DNA from: CAVURW01 sp963743595
GTDB lineage: Bacteria; Verrucomicrobiota; Verrucomicrobiia; Methylacidiphilales; UBA1321
NCBI GenBank assembly: GCA_963743595.1
Contig: CAVURW010000114.1
Coordinates: 1 to 11,573, forward strand
Direction: 5' to 3'
DNA: 11,573 nt
Below are positions 1 through 7,052 of the stretch, piece by piece. A model generated the notes under the pieces. The model searched no databases and was not told the origin of the DNA. It saw only the letters and a program-made list of their open reading frames with translations. Within the stretch, counting starts at the first letter, position 1; every line of letters starts with the position of its first letter. The translations under genes were made by a program, and so were the position numbers.

Positions 1-98
1 TGAGCTCTCCACAGAACGAAACGGAGTATAAAAAGCAACTGCGAGAGTGGGCGAAAGCCAACGGCACTGTGCGCCTAAGCGGAACAAACGTTGCTGAT

Positions 99-350
99 CT
101 CTTGCAACGCGCCGAATGGGCCCTGGAAATAGAGATTGGCCTTGACATGGGAACAAAACCCGCAGTCAGCAATGCATTCCAGCAACTGAGCGGTGCGGCG
201 CGGCGATTTCCGCTTATTTCTCAATCGTTGTCGTGTCCTGGCTACAAATATGGTGAGCTTCTCCAGAAACACCTGTGCCGTAATGCTCACGCGGAGGGAT
301 GGGGGAACAACCTAAACATCGCCGGCAAGGATCCCAAGGATCCCATGGCA
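99..350 (+). repeat. Protein-coding repeat unit 1 of the AAA+ pseudogene
   Basis: This unit encodes 84 residues beginning LLQRAEWALEIEIGL, then a helix-like stretch ending FPLISQSLSCPGYKY, then a KHL...AEGW tail. Unit 2 starts exactly 252 bases later with the matching phrase LLWGVEWALEVECGL. The similarity is at protein level; the DNA copies have diverged. I do not recognise the domain. The alternating pattern suggests a helical solenoid-like repeat, but that is inference. Confidence 0.7.
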
Positions 351-594
351 CTTTTATGGGGTGTGGAGTGGGCTCTAGAAGTTGAATGTGGCCTGAATCG
401 GGAAACTTGGGACAAAGTAACGCAGTTGTTTATCACTATTGGTGAAAGTGAGAAAAGGCATCTCCCATTCATCTCGCAAGCGATATCAAATCCACTTCAT
501 ATTTATAACAGAGGACCAACAAGAAGGAATACAGAAAGTTCATTGCAGACGGTCATAAAGAACTGATCATCACGTCAAACTTTCCCCTAGGGAA
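351..594 (+). repeat. Protein-coding repeat unit 2 of the AAA+ pseudogene
   Basis: This unit reads LLWGVEWALEVECGL, then a TW-containing helix and LPFISQAISNPLHIY, matching unit 1 position by position. After ~505 the frame shifts. The linker TNKKEYRKFIADGHKEL is then found in frame 2 and resembles EYKKQLREWAKANGT at the left edge of the window. The distance to unit 3 is 244 bases rather than 252, so small deletions lie within this unit. Confidence 0.65.
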
Positions 595-835
595 CTACTG
601 GCGCGTTGTGAATGGGCCACAACTACGGGAATTGGGCTCACTGTGGCAACGTGGGATGCGGTAAGGGCAGCGATTAGCGAGATTCCAAGCGCCGGAGCGC
701 TTTTTCCTTTTTTAACGGAACAACTCAATGACCCACTATGGAGACCAATCCCGTTCTACTGGAGACACTTCTATAATGAGCTAGCACGTACCGGTAGTAC
801 CAGTGCCTGGGCAAAATCAGAAACCCAGAATGCCT
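595..835 (+). repeat. Protein-coding repeat unit 3 of the AAA+ pseudogene
   Basis: In frame 1 this unit reads LLARCEWATTTGIGL, then ATWDAVRAAISEI, LFPFLTEQLNDPLW and HFYNELARTG, lining up with units 1 and 2. Coding character fades in this frame after ~835 and moves to frame 3, where LSEFMLEAGLAPTD can be read. This is the most diverged of the three units. Confidence 0.6.
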
Positions 836-2452
836 TCTTGCTCTTTCCGAGTTCATGCTCGAAGCTGGTCTTGCTCCTACTGACTAACGAGTTGGATTGC
901 CATAACAGAAAGCTATCCTAAAGTAGTAAATAATACGAGGGTCTATCCTCAGGTAACACGCTATTGCAATGGAGAGTGGCAGCCTCGGCATACATTCAGC
1001 CCTGGTGACCCTGCACCTACTTTTAGCCGCGGTGAGACAGCAAAACCATTGCACGCAACATTAACAGGTAGCGAGCTAGACCAGTTGATTGGGCTGGCTC
1101 AAGTGAAAGAAGAAATTAAACGGGTGCGGTCTCGGGTGCGTTTCGATCAAGAGAGGCAAATTACTTCGAGCTACCGACATTTCATGTTCACAGGTAATCC
1201 TGGAACAGGGAAAACGACCGTGGCCAGAATTTTGGGACGTATCCTTCACGAGGTGGGCTTTTATCAAAACTACAAATTTTGTTGAGGCTAGCCGGTCAAC
1301 CCTAGTGGCCGGATACTAGGCCAGACAGCTGGGTTAGTTCAGGAACAAATCGACAAAGCTCTCGATGGGGTGCTCTTTATCGATGAAGCTCATATGCTGG
1401 CGTCTAGCGAAAGCAAGAACGACTACGGACATGAAGCCTTGTCGCAAATCAATAAAGCGATGGAAGACTATCGCCATCGCCTTATCTAGCGGGTTACACA
1501 GAGCCTATGCAACGGCTTTATCAGTTGGAACCTGGCTTTGAAAGCCGCATCACGCGGACTATTGACTTTCCAGACTACAGCATCGATGAACTGGTCCAAA
1601 TCTTTGATCGTGAACTTGCCGCGCGGCGGGTTTGCGTGGTTGGCGGGAAGCTAGAAGGCATTCATTACTTGATTGGCAATGAACTTTCCGGCATCCTGGA
1701 TGAGCGGGGACCGCGCAATTTTGGAAACGCGCGAGGCATCCGGAATATCGTTGAACGCTTGATGGATGAACACTCGGTACGTGTCTACGAGGAAAGACTT
1801 CACGGCGATGCTTCCAATGACATTGACTTCCGAACGGTGGTGAAGGTTATGCGTACGATGTATTCCAACCATCCGGGCGACGACTTCGATCTCACGCTAT
1901 CCAAATACGCTCAAAGTAAAATGCGACAATGGCTGGATAATCTCGAACAACTGGTTGCACAGGCAAAGAAAACGGTAGCTTCGGCCCATCGCTAGGCACT
2001 GTAGTTGGGATCGAAGAACGCGGGAACCAATACTGGGTAAAGCTGCAAGACGCGGATGGTTCGCTCGATGGTCAAGGTGTTGATATCGATAGTCCGCTTG
2101 TGGGCATGCTTGAAATGCTGGAACCCGGCCAAGAGGTCACCTTGCTGAGCCTTGCAGATGGGAATGACATTCTTGTGCCAGGCGGGTTCGACGAACAATT
2201 GCAATTTGTCGAGATGATGCTTCAATCGCAGTGGCAACTACTCTCAGACATGGAAAACGGCCTTACAATGGGGCAGGCGGTGGAGCGTCAAACAGAAGAT
2301 GAAATCACTCGGAGAGTTACTACTTGTCCGCAGTGCCGAAAGACCGTTCCGCCTAACTCAAAGTTCTGTTCGTCATGTGGCGAGCGAGTGGCAGGTATGC
2401 CTGTTGGATGAGCTTAACATTGCGGTCTCAAAAGAGGATTGAGGCTGGCCAA

Positions 2453-2964
2453 TCAGAAATCAGGTTCCCACTCATTTTGTTGCTGCCGATCATGGATCAG
2501 ACGATTGAGTTCATCGGCAAGATGTTGACGCCTTCGGGTCGGTAATGCATCAGAACGCGGGGTAAGCGCTCCTTGAAGCGTCTCCCCAACGAGTCGCCAG
2601 CGCGACGCCGTATAGGCTGTCCTGCGTTCACGGCCTGGATCTCGCGGTTCTTCTCCCCTATTTCCGTAGGAATACCCTGCCGCTCCATGGCTGTGGCCAG
2701 CACTCCCATGTGCATAGTCGGCTCCTGGCCGATTCCCTGCGCTTCGTAGCTTCGGTGGTCTGCCCGCAAAATTTCGCCGTTATCGCCTCGAACCTGCAGA
2801 CGCTCGAACGCCCGGTTCTGGATCTCGGCCCAAGCTTCGCGCCAATGATTAACCATCTCTTTTGAGCAGGCTTCGCGGTCCTTCTTTGCCGCGAACTCGC
2901 CGGCGTCGAGGGGACGCAAAGTCGTCATCAAGTGAGCGTGCCAGTTGCGCTCGTCGCCTTTAAT
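2453..2964 (-). pseudogene. MobA/MobL-family relaxase, 3' fragment (5' part lost, frameshifted)
   Basis: On the minus strand, from ~2964 downward, the reading is GDERNWHAHLMTT, followed by REAWAEIQNRAFERL, DHRSYEAQGIGQEPTMHMG and AMERQGIPTEIGEKNREIQ. This is the order found in the MobA/MobL (TraA-type) relaxase domain, which nicks plasmid or element DNA at the transfer origin. The WHAHL segment carries the HxH metal-binding motif. The upstream region that should hold the catalytic tyrosine motif is missing, because nadB begins there instead. A second break at ~2580-2630 changes frame. The likely true C-terminus, with HLADELNRLIHDRQQQNEW, is then read to a TGA at 2453-2455. The fragment cannot make an active relaxase. 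Its stop lies about 40 bases from the stop of the converging AAA+ pseudogene, so both probably came with the same element. Confidence 0.8.
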
Positions 2965-3454
2965 CGATTGCCGCGTGGTCCTCGAACATCTTGATGTTCT
3001 TGTTCTTGGCAATCGCGGAAAGGAGCGCCTTTTCGATCTGTTGTCCGGTCACGTCTTTGGCGTGCAAAATTCGCCTTTTGGAATGGCCGCCCTCTTTTCC
3101 CAGATCCAGCTCCCCGCCATAGGGCTCGCCGCGCTCTGAAAACGACATCCCCAGCTCGATCAGTTCCTTAATGCGTAGCGGTCCCTCTTCCACGATGCCC
3201 CGGACCACCTCCTCTCGACATAACCCCGCACCCGCCTCCAATGTATCGCGCACGTGAAGATCAAACGTATCTTCGTTCGAGGTCACACACGCGATTCCCC
3301 CCTGAGCGTAGTTTGTATTGGACTCCGCCCGGCTCTTTTTGGTGATCACTCCCACGGTTCCGTGCTCGGCCACTTTCAGCGCAAACGTTAACCCCGCGAT
3401 CCCCGACCCCAACACGACAAAATCAAACCGTTGCTCGTCCGATACCTTCAACAT
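2960..3454 (-). pseudogene. nadB: L-aspartate oxidase, N-terminal third only (truncated)
   Basis: NadB oxidises L-aspartate to iminoaspartate, the first step of de novo NAD synthesis, using FAD. The 164 residues from the ATG at 3452-3454 match its N-terminus: FAD-binding GSGIAGL (residues ~14-20), the family signature NTNYAQGGIA (~47-56), HVRDTLEAGAGLC (~68-80) and RRILHAKDVTGQQIE (~127-141). Intact NadB is around 530 residues, so the rest of the flavin fold and the capping domain are absent. The frame ends in TAA at 2960-2962, exactly where relaxase sequence takes over in another frame. An in-frame extension to 3586 is open but lies before the FAD motif and lacks family resemblance, so I chose the ATG at 3454. 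No Shine-Dalgarno sequence is visible. The product is almost surely inactive, so the cell would need another nadB, an aspartate dehydrogenase or NAD precursor salvage. Confidence 0.88.
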
Positions 3455-3470
3455 ATAAGATATTATCATA
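3455..3470 (-). promoter_or_regulatory. Candidate -10 element and short leader for truncated nadB
   Basis: On the minus strand TATGAT (3465-3470) matches the TATAAT consensus at five of six positions and sits 10 bases before the chosen ATG, which would give an almost leaderless transcript. No convincing -35 was found 16-18 bases upstream, so this is a weak call. Confidence 0.25.
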
Positions 3471-3619
3471 CAACGGGAGTTCGTGTCGAAAAAGTCTTGC
3501 CCTCGGGTTTCACTTTTAATTAGCAAGACGCTGCACGGCTTATGCCAAGACGACATCGATTGATACGAAACACATCTCTCCAACATCGCAAATTAATCAT
3601 CGTCCGACCGAGTTACCCG

Positions 3620-3648
3620 TTTACGCAACTTCACACACCCTCTAGAGT
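3620..3648 (+). promoter_or_regulatory. Candidate promoter of the heparinase-like gene
   Basis: TTTACG (3620-3625) and TAGAGT (3643-3648) each match the sigma-70 consensus at four of six positions and are 17 bases apart. The ATG at 3671 follows by 22 bases. There is no clear Shine-Dalgarno sequence in the leader. The call rests only on spacing and partial consensus. Confidence 0.25.
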
Positions 3649-3670
3649 TTAGGCCATATTGATCTCTCCA

Positions 3671-6600
3671 ATGAATACGAAACTCCACTTGTCACCGGTC
3701 CTAAGTTTACTTCTCGTTTCATTCGCAACGCTCCACGCACAGGACGATTCGACTTCCGCGCTCAGCCAGACGCAAGGGTTGCCCTACACTCGCTCAGCAC
3801 ACTCGGCTGCGGTCGCTAAAATCAAAAACTTTATCGGGTTTTATCCGGGGAGCCGCTACGCCATGGTGTACGGCTATAAAGTCCGACTGGATGAGGCCGA
3901 TCTCACCGGTAGCGAAGCTGTGAAGACGGAACACTTCTACGTACCACAGTCCTTTGCGGGCGTTCTCGCGCTGAAATCGATCACGCCAGATCCTGCGCCG
4001 GCCTATTTGGCAGATCGCTGGATATACACGTTTCAGCGGCCACCCGCGCCTGCCGGTTTACCGGTGAAAATGATCGATGGCAAACCGTACATTGACGTGG
4101 TGGCGGCCGCAAAAGCTGTGGGTCGCAAGATCAATTACGACCCGTGCGGGCTGTTGTTGATCGGGGACGACACGATCGAATTTGGCGTGAGCGACCAGGT
4201 TTTCTTGGAGGCGATTGTGACGCAATTCGATTCGCCGGAAAAGTTTGCCAATCCTGATCTCGCCGTGAAATGGCTCTCCTCCTTAAAGGACGCCGGAACG
4301 TCGCTCGATCACGCCAGCGCAGACGCCTCCAAGCTCTATGACGGTCCGGAAACCACGTGGGACCTAACGCCCCCGGAAAAGTACGATCTCACCGGATTTA
4401 ACGCCGATGGCCTTGGCTCCAAAGTTCCCGCACCGGGAGTTCATCCACGAGTTTTTTTCAGCCCGGAAGATATCCCAGCAGTGCTCGCGCGGCTTAAAGC
4501 GACTAAAGCGGGGCAGATGGGCCTTGCCGAGTGTAAGATTAATCTCGAGCGTACGCTGTGGAGTAATGAAAGTGCGGAGGGGCAGGTCTTTCAGCGGCTG
4601 GCCGCAGGTACGCTGGATAACCTGAAATGGGCGGCTCCGGCCAAGGCCGTTTCTGAGAACACGGATAAGCCCCCTGTGTGGTTGATTCCGCAGAAACTGG
4701 TCCTCACGGACGCGGGCTACGAGATCTCCAGTGACGTGCTACCCTTTTTGACAGCAGCGGCGCAATACTGTTTGATCACAGGCGACGATCCACATGGAAA
4801 AGATGTGGCCACGGCGATCGCCAATTACTTTAAATTGCGAGAACCGCTCCTCGATCAGTATTGCGCAATGAGCGATACCGAATTTTGCACCAGTATAGAG
4901 GGCACGACGAATGGAGCGACTGCCTACCGGGAATTGGTCGCATTCGCGCCTGGAAATGTGGGCGTCATTTACGATTTTTCCGCCAAGTGGATGACTGACG
5001 ACCAGAAAGCGCTGATGCGTCGGTACGTTGCCAAAACCCTATACGGACGACGTGGTTATGGAATGAACGGTTCCCCGCGCTGGGCGGATGCAACCTGGAC
5101 CGGCCTGGACACGGCGATGGTCCAAAGCGCCGCTGCGATCGAGGGCGAAGAGGGCTACGATCCGGAAATCTACGAGAACACGAAAAAGACGGTCCGTGCC
5201 TGGCTGGAATATGGAATTGATGCAAATGGAACGCAGAATGAGTCGAACGGAAAGACGCTCGCTGCGGTTCAGACGATTCTAGAATCCATGGTCGTGTTGG
5301 CTCGCCGTGGGGACAACTTCTTTGGACATCCGCACTTGCGTAAGTTGACGGAGGCCCAGGTGCAATCGGTGACGCCAGACGCACGCGTTAACGTGAATAA
5401 CGGCTCCTACGGCGATGGTCATTTTGGATTGAATAACGCGAATCTCTTGAAGTTCTTTTTCCCGCAGGATCGTTGCGCCAATTTTCTGCTGAGACTCATG
5501 CGACCGGAGCAGGCGGCGTTTGAAAATGCCGATGCCTATTCGCAGCAGCTCACTGGTCAGAGCGCCCGCCCGCCTTTGCCCGTTTACAACAATACGACCA
5601 CCTCCACGATGCTCTTTGACGCCGACTGGGATGGCGATGTGGCCGCCGGTAAACCAAAAGAGGTGTGGAAGCGCGATGACCTCAAGCTGCCGCTCTCATT
5701 CAGTGATTCCATTCACGGCCTTTTCACCGCACGTAGTGGGAATGACCCCGACGCCACCTTTCTGATGATGGAAGCGCGCGCGGATAAGTGGCTTGGCTCT
5801 GTCTCGTTCCAAGCCGATGCCGGTGCTTTCCACTTCGACGCGCTCGGCATTCCCTGGGGTGGATTTCTCTTCAGTGCTTACACCGCGCCGAACCGGAAGT
5901 CGCTGGTCTACATTGATTGGGATGCTGTCGGGAAAATGCCCGCTCGCGTCAAATACATCGGCAATAGCGATAGCGAAATCGGCTCATTTGCCGCAGCTGA
6001 CTTAAAAAATGCGTATGATTGGGATTGGGTAACGCAGCCGGCGCGCTGGAGCGATATCGATAATTCTCGCGAATTTCACCGGGGTGTTTTGGAGCCGGAG
6101 CCTGACCCGGAGATCGTTAAATGCTTCGTCGGTACGGAGCGCTATAAAATGCGGTTCTGGTGGCAATCCTACCTCCCGACCAATTGGATGCCGACCTATC
6201 GCGCCACCTGGAATCCCGTGCGATATGCTTTTCGGACAGCCGGGGTTGTCCGCGGAGCTCACTCCTACGGCCTCATCATGGACGATGTTCGAAAGGATGG
6301 AACCACGCACCTGTACGAGTGGTCGTTTCCAGTCGGAGGCGGTTCGTACGGCGGGTTTTTCCAGAAAGTGGATGTGACCGAGCAGTTAAACACAGAGATC
6401 AATGAAATTGCTCTCGGCGCCATTCTGCCTCGCGCGCCCGATGCTCAATTGGGAGACCCGGATAAAATCGATATCTCGGGCGGTGCGCCGCGCCTGCTCG
6501 TCGTGGTGATCGCGCCGTCGTTTTTTGCGCCGCCACCCACACCGCAGCCGAAACCGCTGGAGGTGCAGGAGGTCCCAGATCCACCCGATTACCAAGGCCA

Positions 6601-6844
6601 CGTCTCCACGTTTAAACACGTGGTCATCCGTTACCAAGACGATAGCGTGCGCTACCGTGTGCTGCTCATCCCCTTCCATTTCGGCGATGTTTTACCGAAA
6701 ATCACCTCGCAAGGCTCGGATACCCACGTGACCTGGAAAGACCAGGACGATCTCCTGCACTTCGAGGTCGGCCCGGATCAACGAAGCCTCTGCACGATCA
6801 CGCGCGGTAACCAAACCTGCCCGCCCGTTCAACCCGCGAAGTAG
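3671..6844 (+). CDS. Secreted heparinase II/III-like (polysaccharide lyase fold) protein
   Basis: This is a 1057-residue protein with a signal peptide (residues 1-23: basic N-terminus, leucine-rich core, LHA|Q cleavage), so it acts outside the cytoplasm. Residues ~130-170 (MIDGKPYIDVVAAAKAVG, then NYDPCGLLLIG) resemble the copper-amine-oxidase-N-like stalk domain. Residues ~256-600 open with VHPRVFFSPEDIPAVLARLK, a typical entry to the alpha/alpha toroid of heparinase II/III and alginate lyases. Residues ~675-1050 look like the C-terminal beta-sandwich, with LFTARSGNDPDATFLMMEA and AGVVRGAHSYGLIMDDVRKD. A proline-rich linker lies at ~952-976. Where these lyases usually have a histidine-rich HxHxDxGSF-like motif, this protein has SVSFQADAGAF (~710-720), so catalysis may differ or be lost. 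I prefer the ATG at 3671 over an in-frame TTG at 3659 because the signal peptide then starts cleanly. The fold class is fairly sure, the substrate unknown. Confidence 0.7.
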   Translation: MNTKLHLSPVLSLLLVSFATLHAQDDSTSALSQTQGLPYTRSAHSAAVAKIKNFIGFYPGSRYAMVYGYKVRLDEADLTGSEAVKTEHFYVPQSFAGVLALKSITPDPAPAYLADRWIYTFQRPPAPAGLPVKMIDGKPYIDVVAAAKAVGRKINYDPCGLLLIGDDTIEFGVSDQVFLEAIVTQFDSPEKFANPDLAVKWLSSLKDAGTSLDHASADASKLYDGPETTWDLTPPEKYDLTGFNADGLGSKVPAPGVHPRVFFSPEDIPAVLARLKATKAGQMGLAECKINLERTLWSNESAEGQVFQRLAAGTLDNLKWAAPAKAVSENTDKPPVWLIPQKLVLTDAGYEISSDVLPFLTAAAQYCLITGDDPHGKDVATAIANYFKLREPLLDQYCAMSDTEFCTSIEGTTNGATAYRELVAFAPGNVGVIYDFSAKWMTDDQKALMRRYVAKTLYGRRGYGMNGSPRWADATWTGLDTAMVQSAAAIEGEEGYDPEIYENTKKTVRAWLEYGIDANGTQNESNGKTLAAVQTILESMVVLARRGDNFFGHPHLRKLTEAQVQSVTPDARVNVNNGSYGDGHFGLNNANLLKFFFPQDRCANFLLRLMRPEQAAFENADAYSQQLTGQSARPPLPVYNNTTTSTMLFDADWDGDVAAGKPKEVWKRDDLKLPLSFSDSIHGLFTARSGNDPDATFLMMEARADKWLGSVSFQADAGAFHFDALGIPWGGFLFSAYTAPNRKSLVYIDWDAVGKMPARVKYIGNSDSEIGSFAAADLKNAYDWDWVTQPARWSDIDNSREFHRGVLEPEPDPEIVKCFVGTERYKMRFWWQSYLPTNWMPTYRATWNPVRYAFRTAGVVRGAHSYGLIMDDVRKDGTTHLYEWSFPVGGGSYGGFFQKVDVTEQLNTEINEIALGAILPRAPDAQLGDPDKIDISGGAPRLLVVVIAPSFFAPPPTPQPKPLEVQEVPDPPDYQGHVSTFKHVVIRYQDDSVRYRVLLIPFHFGDVLPKITSQGSDTHVTWKDQDDLLHFEVGPDQRSLCTITRGNQTCPPVQPAK

Positions 6845-6970
6845 GTCGAACCAGAGTGCTCCCTTAATACGGCTCTGTTTCGAAGTAGGGCCGCAGAACG
6901 TTGCGTGGACCTAAAGGCAGAAGGCATGTGACAGTGAATTCATTTCTAGTTCCAGCGTCACGCCTCTTAA

Positions 6971-7048
6971 TGGGTGCAGTTCGACTGCACGTCGCGGCTG
7001 TGCCCGATCGAATTACTGGGTGCAGCGTCACGCTGCCGTCACGCTGCC
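6971..7048. repeat. Two REP-like palindromes plus 11-bp tandem repeat in a convergent spacer
   Basis: The 208-base gap between two converging genes holds GTGCAGT-TCG-ACTGCAC (6974-6990, perfect 7-bp arms) and GCAGCG-TCA-CGCTGC (7022-7036, perfect 6-bp arms). Both are introduced by the same TGGGTGCAG. The unit CGTCACGCTGC then occurs twice in tandem (7026-7036 and 7037-7047). CAGCGTCACGC also occurs at ~6953-6963. The arrangement resembles repetitive extragenic palindromes and could end transcription from both sides, although neither hairpin has a clean following T-run. Confidence 0.6.
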
Positions 7049-7052
7049 CTGG

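Larger units (their letters stand above)
1..2411 (+). pseudogene. Broken gene: ~84-aa repeats + CbxX/CfxQ-type AAA+ ATPase + C-terminal zinc ribbon (5' end outside window)
   Basis: One former gene can be read through, but only by changing frame about eight times. Frame 3 is open from the window edge to ~505; coding then continues in frame 2 (to ~588), frame 1 (to ~835), frame 3 (to ~880), frame 2 (to 1277), frame 3 (to ~1316), frame 2 (to ~1489), frame 1 (to ~1965) and frame 3 to the stop at 2409-2411. Domains in order are: repeats with EWAL/GL signatures (99-835); an AAA+ module with Walker A GNPGTGKTT (~1195-1221), a sensor-like VEASRSTLVAGY segment, Walker B GVLFIDEAHML (~1369-1400), an AGYTEPM motif and a PRNFGNARGIRNI arginine motif (~1711-1750); and a zinc ribbon with CPQC and CSSC pairs (~2326-2385). 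CbxX/CfxQ AAA+ proteins remodel protein partners using ATP; the partner here is unknown. Apart from the frame changes the protein-level motifs are well kept, which suggests recent decay. The gene starts upstream of the window, because the first residues resemble an inter-repeat linker. Confidence 0.82.

Noticed and set aside
1..2411. Programmed ribosomal frameshifting to explain the split AAA+ gene
   Set aside because: About eight frame changes in both directions, plus an apparent ~7-base loss near 1489, cannot be explained by recoding signals. Decay or sequence error is simpler.
2945..3139. Small plus-strand open frame across the nadB-relaxase junction
   Set aside because: It is antisense to both recognised fragments and carries no domain or start signal.
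3455..3586. In-frame N-terminal extension of nadB to 3586
   Set aside because: NadB proteins normally begin shortly before the FAD-binding GSGIAG motif. The extra 44 residues show no family resemblance and overlap the likely promoter.
3659..3670. TTG at 3659 as start of the lyase-like gene
   Set aside because: The ATG twelve bases later gives a standard signal peptide beginning MNTK, and no ribosome binding site favours the TTG.
6845..6900. Rho-independent terminator just after the lyase-like gene
   Set aside because: Only a broken GGC...GCC pairing with mismatches and no T-run could be found.
6950..7048. CRISPR array
   Set aside because: Repeats are too short, too few and unevenly spaced, with two different palindromes and one tandem duplication, not repeats separated by uniform spacers.
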